Part shown: positions 8,424 to 16,917 of the stretch, in pieces
Position numbering within the stretch: the first letter of the stretch is position 1
Layout: each line of letters starts with the position of its first letter
DNA from: Pseudomonadota bacterium
GTDB taxonomy: Bacteria; Pseudomonadota; Gammaproteobacteria; Burkholderiales; Burkholderiaceae_C
Length of the DNA stretch: 35,585 bases
Assembly (NCBI GenBank): GCA_963205125.1
Contig: CAUJJO010000062.1
Location: 1-35,585 of the forward strand
Direction: 5' to 3'
Position numbers and translations under genes: made by a program
The notes under the pieces: model-generated
Databases searched by the model: none
What the model saw: the letters and a program-made list of their open reading frames with translations, nothing else
What the model was told of the DNA's origin: nothing

Positions 8424-11400
8424 ATGCAGCCACCTTCGATTGCGCCGGGCAAGCGCTTCACCCTGCCCCGCCCCCTGGGCAGCGCCGACGCGCTGCTGAT
8501 CGCCCGTCAGGCCGTCGCCGCGCGCACGCAGGGCCGGCTGCTGGCGGTGATCACCGCCGAGCCCGCCGACAGCGCGCGCTTAGCCGACGAGATCGGCTTC
8601 TTCGAGCCGACGCTGCGCACGGCCGTCTTCCCGGACTGGGAGACGCTGCCCTACGACACCTTCAGCCCGCACCAGGACCTGGTGAGCGAGCGCCTGGCCA
8701 CGCTCTGGCGCATGCGCAACGGCGAGGTCGACGTCGTGCTGCTGCCGGCGACCACCGCGCTCACGCGGCTGGCCCCGCCCTCCTTCCTCGCCGCCACGAC
8801 CTTCTTCTTCCGCCAGAAGACGAGCCTGAACGAGGCGCGACTGAAGGCGCAGCTCACGCTGGCCGGCTACCAGCACGTCACGCAGGTCGTCTCGCCGGGC
8901 GAGTACGCGGTGCGCGGCGGGTTGATCGACCTCTTCCCCATGGGCAGCGCGATGCCCTACCGGCTGGACCTCTTCGACGACGAGATCGACTCGATCCGAG
9001 CCTTCGATCCCGACAGCCAGCGCAGCCTCTACCCGGTGCCCGAGGTGCGCCTGCTGCCCGGGCGCGAGTTCCCGATGGACGAGGCCGCACGCACCGCCTT
9101 TCGCGCGCGCTGGCGCGAGCGCATCGAGGGCGACCCCACGCGCAGCCGCATCTACAAGGACATCCAGCAAGGCATCGCCAGCGGCGGCATCGAGTACTAC
9201 CTGCCGCTCTTCTTCGACGACACGGCGAGCATCTTCGAGCACCTGGGCGAGCAGACGCTGCTCGTGCTGCACGGCGAGATCGACGCCGCGCTGCAGCGCT
9301 TCTGGGCCGACACGCGCGAGCGCCACCGCTTCCTGCAGCACGACCCCGAGCGGCCGCTGCTGCCGCCGGAGGCGATCTTCCTGCGGCCCGAGGACTTCTT
9401 CGCCGCCGCGCAGCCGCTGCCCACGCTCGCCCTGCGCGGCGCCGAGCGGCTGCAGGCATCGGGCGAGCGTGAGGACGACGACGCCGCCCCTGCGGCGAAC
9501 GCGTGGGCAAGGCCACTGCCCGCCCTTGCGCTGGAACGCGGCGCCACCGAGCCGCTGGCGGCACTGGCCCGCCACCTCGAGCAGACGCGGCACCGTGTGC
9601 TGCTGGTGGCCGAGAGCGAGGGCCGGCGCGAGAGCCTGCTCGAGCTGCTGCGCGAGCACCGCATCGCGCTGCCCGCCGTGGCCACGCTCGCCGAGTTCCT
9701 GGCCGGCGACGAGCGCGTGGCCATCGTCGCCGCGCCACTGGCCGCCGGCTTCCATTGGTTCGAGCCCGCGGCCGACGACGCGGCGGGCGGCGCAGGCACG
9801 AGCGTCCAGCTCGTCACCGAGACCGAGCTCTTCGCCACCACGCGCGAAGCGCGCCGGCGCCGCAAGCAGGAGCAGACGAGCAGCGTCGACACGCTGATCA
9901 AGGACCTCTCGGAGCTGAAGATCGGCGACCCGGTGGTGCACGTCAACCACGGCATCGGGCGCTACCGCGGCCTCGTCAACATCGAGCTGACGCCCGGCGA
10001 GGCCGGCAGCGCCAGCGAGTTCCTGCACCTCGAGTACGCGCAGAAGACCAACCTCTACGTGCCGGTGTCGCAGCTGCACCTGATCGGGCGCTACAGCGGC
10101 GTCTCGCCGGACGAGGCGCCGCTGCACAAGCTCGGCAGCGGGCAGTGGGAGAAGGCCAGGCGCCGCGCCGCCGAGCAGGTGCGCGACACCGCCGCCGAGC
10201 TGCTGGGCCTGTACGCGCAGCGCGCGGCGCGCGTGGGCTTGGCGCACCGCTTCAGCGCGCACGACTACGAGGCCTTCGCCAGCAGCTTCACCTTCGAGGA
10301 GACGGCCGACCAGCGCGCGGCCATCCACGCCGTCGTCCAGGACCTCATCAGCCCGCGCCCGATGGACCGGCTCGTCTGCGGCGACGTCGGCTTCGGCAAG
10401 ACCGAGGTCGCCCTGCGCGCGGCCTTCGTCGCCGTGCTCGGCGGCAGCCAGGTGGCCATCCTCGCGCCGACCACGCTGCTGGCCGAGCAGCACTACCAGA
10501 CCATCAGCGACCGCTTCGGCAAGTGGCCGGTGAAGGTCGCCGAGCTGTCGCGCTTTCGCAGCAGCAAGGAGGTGAAGGCGGCGCTGCAGGGCATCGCCGA
10601 AGGCAGCGTGGACATCGTCGTGGGCACGCACAAGCTGCTGTCCGCCGAAGTGAAGTTCAAGCGCCTGGGCCTGCTCGTGATCGACGAGGAGCACCGCTTC
10701 GGCGTGCGCCACAAGGAGGCGATCAAGGCGCTGCGCGCCGAGGTCGACGTGCTCACGCTCACCGCCACGCCGATCCCGCGGACGCTGGGCATGGCGCTCG
10801 AGGGCCTGCGCGACCTCTCGGTGATCGCCACCGCGCCGCAGCGGCGCCTGGCGATCAAGACCTTCGTGCGCAACGAGGGCAGCGGCGTCATCCGCGAAGC
10901 CGTGCTGCGCGAGTTGAAGCGCGGCGGCCAGGTCTACTTCCTGCACAACGAGGTGGAGACCATCCAGCAGCGCGCCGACAAGCTCGCCGAGCTGCTGCCG
11001 GAGGCGCGCATCGCCGTCGCCCACGGCCAGATGCCCGAGCGCCAGCTCGAAGCCGTGATGCGCGACTTCGTCGCCCAGCGCTTCAACCTGCTGGTGTGCT
11101 CGACCATCATTGAGACCGGCATCGACGTGCCCAGCGCCAACACCATCGTCATCACCCGCGCCGACAAGTTCGGCCTGGCGCAACTGCACCAGTTGCGCGG
11201 GCGCGTCGGGCGCAGCCACCACCAGGCCTACGCCTACCTGCTGGTGCCCGACGTGCAGGGCCTGACCAAGCAGGCCGGCCAGCGCCTGCAGGCGATCCAG
11301 GAGATGGAGGAGCTCGGCAGCGGCTTCTACCTCGCCATGCACGACCTCGAGATCCGTGGCGCCGGCGAGGTGCTGGGCGAGCACCAGAGCGGCAACATGA

Positions 11401-11957
11401 TGGAGGTCGGCTTCCAGCTCTACAACGACATGCTCGCCGAAGCGGTGCGCAGCCTGAAGGCCGGGCGCGAGCCCGACCTGCTCTCGCCGCTGGGCTCGCT
11501 CTTCGGCGCCGCCACCGAGGTCAACCTGCACGTGCCGGCGCTGCTGCCCGACGCCTACTGCGGCGACGTGCACGCGCGCCTGAGCCTCTACAAGCGCCTG
11601 GCCGGCGCCGCGGACGCGCAGGCACTCGATCGCCTGCTGGAGGAGGTCACCGACCGCTTCGGCAAGCTGCCGCCGCAGGGCCAGGCGCTCTTCGACACGC
11701 ACCGCCTGCGCGTGCTCGCTCGAAGCTACGGCGTGCAGAAGATCGACGCCGGCCCGAAGCTGATGAGCATCGCCTTTCGCCCGAACCCGCCGATCGACGC
11801 GCAGCGCATCATTGCCCTCGTGCAGAAGAACCGCTCGGTCAAGCTCGCCGGCAACGACAAGCTGCGCATCGAACGCGAGTTCGCCGCCGTCTCCGACCGC
11901 GTGCAATACGTGCGCGACGTCTTGCGCGCGCTCGGGCCGCCGCTGGCCACGGCCTGA
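8424..11957 (+). CDS. mfd: Transcription-repair coupling factor Mfd
   Basis: ATP-dependent DNA translocase of 1177 residues that pushes stalled RNA polymerase off damaged template strands and recruits UvrA. Order: UvrB-like N-terminal module (about 1-350) with [17 protein letters not shown], a variable linker, the RNA-polymerase-interacting domain beginning near residue 500 ([16 protein letters not shown]), helicase domain 1 with Walker [10 protein letters not shown] near 652 and the DEEH box near 754, the TATPIPRTL motif, helicase domain 2 with GRVGRS, and the C-terminal TRCF domain (about 1000-1150). Length and all motifs match full-length Mfd. There is no strong ribosome binding site before the ATG. 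It is divergent from ispD. Confidence 0.97.
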   Translation: MQPPSIAPGKRFTLPRPLGSADALLIARQAVAARTQGRLLAVITAEPADSARLADEIGFFEPTLRTAVFPDWETLPYDTFSPHQDLVSERLATLWRMRNGEVDVVLLPATTALTRLAPPSFLAATTFFFRQKTSLNEARLKAQLTLAGYQHVTQVVSPGEYAVRGGLIDLFPMGSAMPYRLDLFDDEIDSIRAFDPDSQRSLYPVPEVRLLPGREFPMDEAARTAFRARWRERIEGDPTRSRIYKDIQQGIASGGIEYYLPLFFDDTASIFEHLGEQTLLVLHGEIDAALQRFWADTRERHRFLQHDPERPLLPPEAIFLRPEDFFAAAQPLPTLALRGAERLQASGEREDDDAAPAANAWARPLPALALERGATEPLAALARHLEQTRHRVLLVAESEGRRESLLELLREHRIALPAVATLAEFLAGDERVAIVAAPLAAGFHWFEPAADDAAGGAGTSVQLVTETELFATTREARRRRKQEQTSSVDTLIKDLSELKIGDPVVHVNHGIGRYRGLVNIELTPGEAGSASEFLHLEYAQKTNLYVPVSQLHLIGRYSGVSPDEAPLHKLGSGQWEKARRRAAEQVRDTAAELLGLYAQRAARVGLAHRFSAHDYEAFASSFTFEETADQRAAIHAVVQDLISPRPMDRLVCGDVGFGKTEVALRAAFVAVLGGSQVAILAPTTLLAEQHYQTISDRFGKWPVKVAELSRFRSSKEVKAALQGIAEGSVDIVVGTHKLLSAEVKFKRLGLLVIDEEHRFGVRHKEAIKALRAEVDVLTLTATPIPRTLGMALEGLRDLSVIATAPQRRLAIKTFVRNEGSGVIREAVLRELKRGGQVYFLHNEVETIQQRADKLAELLPEARIAVAHGQMPERQLEAVMRDFVAQRFNLLVCSTIIETGIDVPSANTIVITRADKFGLAQLHQLRGRVGRSHHQAYAYLLVPDVQGLTKQAGQRLQAIQEMEELGSGFYLAMHDLEIRGAGEVLGEHQSGNMMEVGFQLYNDMLAEAVRSLKAGREPDLLSPLGSLFGAATEVNLHVPALLPDAYCGDVHARLSLYKRLAGAADAQALDRLLEEVTDRFGKLPPQGQALFDTHRLRVLARSYGVQKIDAGPKLMSIAFRPNPPIDAQRIIALVQKNRSVKLAGNDKLRIEREFAAVSDRVQYVRDVLRALGPPLATA

Positions 11958-12029
11958 GGGGGCGCGCTGGCCCAGAATCCGCGCAGGTCCGGCCCGCGTC
12001 GGCGCCATGCCCAAAGAGGACGCTTCACG

Positions 12030-13013
12030 ATGAACGAGACGACGAACGAGGCCACGAACAGGACCCGGGACGAGGGGCGCAGCCTGCGCGCCGCGGTGGT
12101 GCAGGCGGGCGCGGTGCAGTTCGACCGCGAGGCCGGCACCGACAAGGCGGTGCGGCTGATCGGCGAGGCGGCAGCCACCGGCGCGAAGCTCGTCGTCTTC
12201 CCCGAAGCCTTCATCGGCGGCTATCCGAAGGGATTGGACTTCGGCCTCGTCGTCGGCGCGCGCGACCCGCAGGGGCGCGAGGAGTTCCGCCTCTACCACG
12301 AGGCGGCGATCGAAGTCCCCGGGCCGCAGGTGACGCGGCTGGCCGAGGCGGCGGGCGAGCACCGCGTGCACGTCGTCATCGGCGTGATCGAGCGCGAGGG
12401 CGGCACCTGCTACTGCACGGTGCTCTTCCTCGGCCCCGACGGCACGCTGCAGGGCAAGCACCGCAAGCTGATGCCGACCGCGCTCGAGCGCATGATCTGG
12501 GGCTTCGGCGACGGCTCCACGCTCACCGTCGTCGACAGCCCCTGGGGCCGCATCGGCTCGGTCATCTGCTGGGAAAACTACATGCCGATGATGCGCATGG
12601 CGATGTACGCCAAGAGGGTTGCGCTCTACTGCGCGCCGACCGCCGACGACCGCGACACCTGGCTGCCGTCGATGCAGCACGTGGCGCTGGAGGGCCGCTG
12701 CTTCGTGCTCAGCGCCTGCCAGTTCGTGCGCCGCGGCGACTTCCCCGAGCCGCTGCGCGTGCGCCTGCCGCAACTGGGCGAAGGCCCGGAGGCGGTGCTG
12801 ATGCGCGGCGGCAGCGCCATCGTCAGCCCGCTCGGGCAGGTGCTCGCCGGCCCGCACTTCGGCAGCGAGACCATCCTCACCGCCGACCTGGACCTCGCCG
12901 ACATCCCGCGCGGCAAGTTCGACTTCGACGCCGTGGGCCACTACGCGCGGCCGGACGTCTTCCAGCTCCAGGTCAACGAGGCGCCGACGGCCGCCGTCGT
13001 GCGCCGCGGCTGA
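12030..13013 (+). CDS. Nitrilase (carbon-nitrogen hydrolase family)
   Basis: Predicted cytoplasmic nitrilase of 327 residues, hydrolysing an organic nitrile to the carboxylic acid and ammonia. The catalytic triad is visible: Glu59 (VVFPEAF), Lys146 (GKHRKLMPT) and Cys180 in ICWENYMP. The CWEN and HRKLMPT signatures place it in the true nitrilase branch (nitrilase, cyanide hydratase, aliphatic or arylaceto-nitrilase) and not the amidase or carbamoyl-amidase branches. The first 18 residues are polar and Thr/Asn/Glu-rich, an atypical extension before the usual LRAAVVQ start of the fold. AGAGGA lies about 10 bases before the ATG. It follows mfd by 72 bases and precedes the TrpB2-like gene by 210 bases on the same strand. 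The substrate cannot be deduced. Confidence 0.92.
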   Translation: MNETTNEATNRTRDEGRSLRAAVVQAGAVQFDREAGTDKAVRLIGEAAATGAKLVVFPEAFIGGYPKGLDFGLVVGARDPQGREEFRLYHEAAIEVPGPQVTRLAEAAGEHRVHVVIGVIEREGGTCYCTVLFLGPDGTLQGKHRKLMPTALERMIWGFGDGSTLTVVDSPWGRIGSVICWENYMPMMRMAMYAKRVALYCAPTADDRDTWLPSMQHVALEGRCFVLSACQFVRRGDFPEPLRVRLPQLGEGPEAVLMRGGSAIVSPLGQVLAGPHFGSETILTADLDLADIPRGKFDFDAVGHYARPDVFQLQVNEAPTAAVVRRG

Positions 13014-13023
13014 AGGCGGGGCC

Positions 13024-13046
13024 GCGGCGACCGCTGCGGTCGCCGC
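13024..13046. repeat. Perfect 11-bp GC-rich palindrome after the nitrilase gene
   Basis: GCGGCGACCGC at 13024-13034 and GCGGTCGCCGC at 13036-13046 are perfect reverse complements around a single T. As RNA it would form a strong hairpin 10 bases after the nitrilase stop. No T-run follows, so it is not a classical intrinsic terminator, but it may protect or end the nitrilase transcript. Confidence 0.7.
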
Positions 13047-13099
13047 CGTCGCGGCGGTCGCGGCGGTCGCGGCGGTCGCGGCGGTCGCGGCGGTCGCGG
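13046..13099. repeat. 9-bp tandem repeat, five exact copies plus one imperfect copy
   Basis: CGGTCGCGG is repeated exactly five times from 13055 to 13099, preceded by one copy with a single change (CCGTCGCGG, 13046-13054). It directly abuts the palindrome at 13024-13046, whose right arm has almost the same sequence, so the array probably grew from that arm by slippage. It is non-coding in the annotation chosen here and lies between the nitrilase and TrpB2-like genes. Confidence 0.9.
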
Positions 13100-13149
13100 C
13101 CGGGATGCCTAGCAGAGGATGGGCATCGCTGCGCGGCAAAGGGGATTCC

Positions 13150-13159
13150 CTGTATACAG
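13150..13159. promoter_or_regulatory. TGTATACA palindrome, candidate GntR/FadR-type operator
   Basis: CTGTATACAG at 13150-13159 is a perfect 10-bp palindrome 64 bases before the TrpB2-like start. Its core fits the T-GT-N-AC-A pattern bound by FadR/FCD-subfamily GntR regulators. It also contains TATACA, which could serve as a -10 box. No GntR-family gene lies in the window. Confidence 0.4.
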
Positions 13160-13223
13160 TATCCAGGGCTGCTCGTAGGATGCCCCGGTGTTTCTTGCCC
13201 CTGCCCCCTCACCAGGAGATCCG

Positions 13224-14588
13224 ATGAGCACACCGACCAAGTACCTGCTCGACGAGAGCAAGATGCCCCGCAACTGGTACAACAACGCTGCCGACCTGCC
13301 GGTGCCGCTGGCACCGCCGCTGCACCCCGGCACGCTGCAGCCGCTGGGCCCCGACGATCTGGCGCCGCTCTTTCCCATGGAGCTGATCCTCCAGGAGGTC
13401 AGCACCGAGCGCGAGATCCCCATCCCCGAGCCGGTGCGCGAGGTCTTCCGCCTCTGGCGACCGAGCCCGCTGGTGCGCGCGCACCGCCTCGAGAAGGCGC
13501 TGGGCACGCCGGCCAAGATCTACTACAAGTACGAGGGCGTCTCGCCCGCGGGCAGCCACAAGCCCAACACCGCCATCCCGCAGGCCTGGTACAACGCACA
13601 GGCCGGCATCAAGAAGCTCTCCACGGAGACCGGCGCCGGCCAGTGGGGCTCGTCGCTGGCGTTCGCGGGTGCGCTCTTCGGCCTCGACGTGACGGTGTTC
13701 CAGGTGCGCGTCTCCTACGACCAGAAGCCCTACCGCCGCGCGCTGATGGAGACCTACGGCGCCACGTGCGTGGCAAGCCCGAGCCCCGACACCGCCTGCG
13801 GCCGCGCCAACCTCGAGAATAGCCCGAACCACCCCGGCTCGCTGGGCAACGCGATCAGCGAGTCGGTGGAGATCGCCGCCACCAACAAGGACACCAACTA
13901 CGCGCTGGGCTCCGTGCTCAACCACGTGCTGATGCACCAGTCGATCATCGGCCTGGAGGCGATGCAGCAGTTCGAGATGGCCGGCGACGACCCCGACATC
14001 GTCATCGGCTGCACCGGCGGCGGCAGCAACTTCGCGGGCCTGGCCTTCCCCTTCCTCGGCCAGCAGCTGCGCGGCGGCCGCAAGCGGCGCGTGATCGCCG
14101 CCGAGCCGGCGGCCTGCCCCTCGCTGACGCGCGGCAAGTTCGCCTACGACTTCGGCGACACCGCGCACCTGACGCCGCTGACCAAGATGCACACGCTGGG
14201 CAGCACCTTCACGCCGCCGGGCTTTCACGCCGGCGGGCTGCGCTACCACGGCATGGCGCCGATGGTGTCGCACCTGAAGGAGCTGGGCCTCATCGAGGCC
14301 GTGGCCTTCCACCAGAAGGCCTGCTTCGAGGCCGGCGTGACCTTCGCGCGCACCGAGGGCATCGTGCCCGCGCCCGAGGCCAACCACGCGTTGAAGGCGG
14401 CGATCGACGAGGCCCTGCGCTGCAAGGCCGAAGGCCGCTCGGAAGTGATCGTCTTCATCCTCAGCGGCCACGGCCACTTCGACATGAGCGCCTACAGCGC
14501 CTACTTCGGCGACAAGCTGGTCGACCAGCCCTACGACGAGAAGGAGCTGGCGATGGCACTCGCCGGGCTGCCGGCGGTTCCGGCCTGA
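13224..14588 (+). CDS. TrpB2-type tryptophan-synthase beta-like PLP enzyme
   Basis: PLP-dependent fold-type II enzyme of 454 residues. It belongs to the TrpB2 branch (tryptophan synthase beta-related), which is longer than the roughly 400-residue TrpB1 and is usually not linked to trpA. Signatures: PLP-binding Lys113 in PAGSHKPNTA, the phosphate-binding loop GCTGGGSN at about 262-269, and SGHGHFD near 413-419 in place of the SGRGD of TrpB1. TrpB2 enzymes can join indole and serine to tryptophan and are thought to salvage free indole, but their natural substrate is unsettled in many hosts. AGGAG at 13214-13218 sets the ATG at 13224. No trpA or other trp gene is nearby; the upstream neighbour is the nitrilase. 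Confidence 0.92.
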   Translation: MSTPTKYLLDESKMPRNWYNNAADLPVPLAPPLHPGTLQPLGPDDLAPLFPMELILQEVSTEREIPIPEPVREVFRLWRPSPLVRAHRLEKALGTPAKIYYKYEGVSPAGSHKPNTAIPQAWYNAQAGIKKLSTETGAGQWGSSLAFAGALFGLDVTVFQVRVSYDQKPYRRALMETYGATCVASPSPDTACGRANLENSPNHPGSLGNAISESVEIAATNKDTNYALGSVLNHVLMHQSIIGLEAMQQFEMAGDDPDIVIGCTGGGSNFAGLAFPFLGQQLRGGRKRRVIAAEPAACPSLTRGKFAYDFGDTAHLTPLTKMHTLGSTFTPPGFHAGGLRYHGMAPMVSHLKELGLIEAVAFHQKACFEAGVTFARTEGIVPAPEANHALKAAIDEALRCKAEGRSEVIVFILSGHGHFDMSAYSAYFGDKLVDQPYDEKELAMALAGLPAVPA

Positions 14589-14623
14589 GGAGGCAGGCGA
14601 CGGGGGTGGGGCGGCGCGCTGGC

Positions 14624-14663
14624 ACCCTCACCCCGGCCCTCTCCCGCGGCGCGGGAGAGGGAG
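14624..14663. repeat. REP-like hairpin element between convergent genes
   Basis: CCCTCACCCCGG leads into a perfect 11-bp stem, CCCTCTCCCGC at 14637-14647 and GCGGGAGAGGG at 14651-14661, around a GGC loop. The CCCTCACCCC...CCCTCTCCCGC arrangement is like the short dispersed palindromes common between genes in many Proteobacteria. It lies between two convergent genes, where it could end transcription in both directions. I noticed only one copy in this window. Confidence 0.6.
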
Positions 14664-14693
14664 AAGACGCGGTTCAGCAGTCGCGTCGGCGCA

Positions 14694-16787
14694 TCAGGCC
14701 GGCTGCTTGCGGCCTTCGTCGTCCTCGATCAGGCCGCGCTTCTTCAGCAGCGGCGTGACGGTGGCGGCGCGGCCGCGGAAGGCGGCGTAGGCGGCCTTGG
14801 GGTCGACGCTGTCGCCGCTGCCGTAGATGTGGCGGCGCAGGCGCGCGGCAAGCGCCGGATCGAAGGGGTTGTCCGCCTCCTCGAAGGCGTCGAAGCCGTC
14901 GGCGTCGAGCACCTCGGCCCAGAGGTAGACATAGTAGCCCGCGGCGTAGCCCGAGCCCGAGAACAGGTGCTGGAAGTGCACCAGGCGGTGGTTGATGCCC
15001 ACCCCCGGCGGCAGGCCGTGCGCGGCCAGCACTTCGGACTCGAAGGCGCAGAGGTCGGTGGGCGGCTCGCGCTCGCTGCGGCTGTGCGCGGCCATGTCGA
15101 CGATCGCGCTGGCCGTGTAGCGCACGGTCTCGAAACCCTGGTTGAAGCGGCGCGCGGCCAGCAGCCGCTGCACCAGCGCGTCGGGAATGGGCTCGCCGGT
15201 GTGCACGTGGCGGGCGTGGCGCTGCAGGACCTCGGGCTGCGAGAGCCAGTGCTCGAAGAGCTGCAAAGGCAGCTCGACGAAGTCGCGCAGCACCTGCGTG
15301 CCCGAGAGTCGCTCGTAGCGCACGTCGCTGAGCAGCCCGTGCAGGCCATGCCCGAATTCGTGGAAGAGCGTGCGCGCCTCGTCCATGGCCAGCAGCACCG
15401 GCTCGCCCGGCGTCGCGCGGGCGAAGTTGTTGTTGTTGAGGATGATGGGCAACTCGGCCCCGCCCGCGGGCGCGTTGCGGTTCTGCCAGCGCAGCGAGCT
15501 CATCCAGGCGCCACTTCGCTTGCCCGGTCGTGCGAAGTTGTCCTGCAGGAAGACGCCTAGCGTCGCGCCCGCCGCGTCCTGCACCTCGTAGGCCTTCACG
15601 TCCGGGTGGTAGACGGGCAGGTCCTGCCGCGGCAGGAAGCGCAGGCCAAAGAGGCGCACGGCGCAGTCGAAGGCCGCCTGCACCATCGCCTCGAGCGCGA
15701 AGTAGGGCTTGACCTCGGCATCGTCGACGGCGTAGCGCGCCTGGCGCACGCGCTCGGCCCAGAAGCGCCAGTCCCAGGGCTCGATCGTCTCGCGCACGCC
15801 CGCTTCGGCCATCATCGCCTGCAAGGCTCGCCGCTCGCGCTCGACGGCCTGCAGCGCCCGCGGCCAGACCTCGTCGAACAGCGCCTGCACCGCCGCGCGG
15901 CTGCCGGCCATGGTGTCGGCCAGCGCGTGGTCGGCGAAGCAGCCCTGGCCGTGCAGGCTCGCCTGCTCCTGGCGCAGGCGCAGGATGCTGCGCGCGACTT
16001 CGCGGTTGTCGCTTTCGCCGGGGTGCTCGCCGCGGCTCGTCCAGGCGCGCCAGACCTGCTCGCGCAGCTCACGCCGCGTCGAGAAGGTGAGGAAGGGCAC
16101 GACCAGCCCGCGCGCGAGGGTGACCACGTGGCCGGGCAGCCCACGCTCGGCCGCCGCCTGCCGCGCCGCGGCGAGCACGAAGCCGGGCAGGCCGGCGAGG
16201 TCGCCCTCGCCTTCACGATCGCCCTGGAGTTCGAGCCGCCAGTCCGACTCGTCACGCAGCACGTTCTGCGCGAAGCGCGTCGTCAGCTCGGCCAGTTCGG
16301 CCATCACCTGGGCGTAGCGCCGGCCCACCTCGCCCTGCAGGCGTGCGCCGGCACGCACGAAGTCCAGGTGCACGCGCTCGAGCAGGCGCAGCGCCTGCGC
16401 GTCCAGGCCAAGGCCCTCACGCCGCGCGTGCAAGGCGTCGATGCGCGAGAAGAGCGCGGCGTCCATGTAGACCGCGCTCTCGTGCGCCGCCAGCGGTGCG
16501 GCCATGCGGCGCTGCACCGCCTGCAGCTCGGGCGTCGTCGCCGAGGCGCACAAGTTCTGGAACACCGCCAGCACCCGAGCCAGCCGCCGGCCGCTGCGGT
16601 CGAACGCGGCGACGGTGTTCTCGAAATCCGGCGCATCCGGGCTTGCGGCGATGCGGTTCAGCTCGGCGCGGTGCTCCTGCATCGCGGCCGTGAAGGCCGG
16701 CTCGAAATGCTCGGGCCGGATGTCGGCGAAAGGCGGCAGGCCGAAGGGCGCGGTCCAGGGCCGCAGCAGGGGATGGGTCTCGGGCAT
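14694..16787 (-). CDS. prlC: Oligopeptidase A (M3 family zinc metallopeptidase)
   Basis: Cytoplasmic M3-family oligopeptidase of 697 residues, which degrades short peptides, including cleaved signal peptides, after larger proteases. The zinc motif HEFGH is at 476-480, with a third ligand probably Glu505 in the DFVELP segment. The N-terminus (LLRPWTAPFGLPPFADIRPEHFEPAF) and the C-terminal YGSGDSVDPKAAY region are typical of OpdA/PrlC. The frame is open further upstream, but the ATG at 16787 gives the family's normal N-terminus and length of about 680. It is convergent with the TrpB2-like gene. The next gene upstream on this strand, the S8 protease, ends 130 bases away, and that gap holds only a weak hairpin. 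Confidence 0.95.
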   Translation of the reverse strand: MPETHPLLRPWTAPFGLPPFADIRPEHFEPAFTAAMQEHRAELNRIAASPDAPDFENTVAAFDRSGRRLARVLAVFQNLCASATTPELQAVQRRMAAPLAAHESAVYMDAALFSRIDALHARREGLGLDAQALRLLERVHLDFVRAGARLQGEVGRRYAQVMAELAELTTRFAQNVLRDESDWRLELQGDREGEGDLAGLPGFVLAAARQAAAERGLPGHVVTLARGLVVPFLTFSTRRELREQVWRAWTSRGEHPGESDNREVARSILRLRQEQASLHGQGCFADHALADTMAGSRAAVQALFDEVWPRALQAVERERRALQAMMAEAGVRETIEPWDWRFWAERVRQARYAVDDAEVKPYFALEAMVQAAFDCAVRLFGLRFLPRQDLPVYHPDVKAYEVQDAAGATLGVFLQDNFARPGKRSGAWMSSLRWQNRNAPAGGAELPIILNNNNFARATPGEPVLLAMDEARTLFHEFGHGLHGLLSDVRYERLSGTQVLRDFVELPLQLFEHWLSQPEVLQRHARHVHTGEPIPDALVQRLLAARRFNQGFETVRYTASAIVDMAAHSRSEREPPTDLCAFESEVLAAHGLPPGVGINHRLVHFQHLFSGSGYAAGYYVYLWAEVLDADGFDAFEEADNPFDPALAARLRRHIYGSGDSVDPKAAYAAFRGRAATVTPLLKKRGLIEDDEGRKQPA

Positions 16788-16917
16788 GGGCGAAGGGCAG
16801 GCGCGCGGGCGGCGCACCGGGGCCGAAAGGATGAAGGGAGGATGCGGCCATGATGCCATCGGCCCTGCTGCCCGACGCGCCAGAGGAGCACGCCGGAGCA
16901 CCCCCTCTGGTGGGCAA

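Noticed and set aside
11812-12033. Short plus-strand frame ending MPKEDASR that overlaps the nitrilase start
   Set aside because: Most of it is an out-of-frame reading of the 3' end of mfd. The final eight codons could be a leader peptide, but nothing supports that beyond the overlap.
13024-13099. CRISPR array
   Set aside because: The unit is 9 bp with no spacers, so it is a simple tandem repeat.
8580-13139. 1519-codon open frame on the minus strand
   Set aside because: It runs antisense through mfd and the nitrilase gene, with a low-complexity product rich in Ala, Arg, Val, His and Leu. Such long shadows are expected in GC-rich DNA; the plus-strand genes carry clear family motifs.
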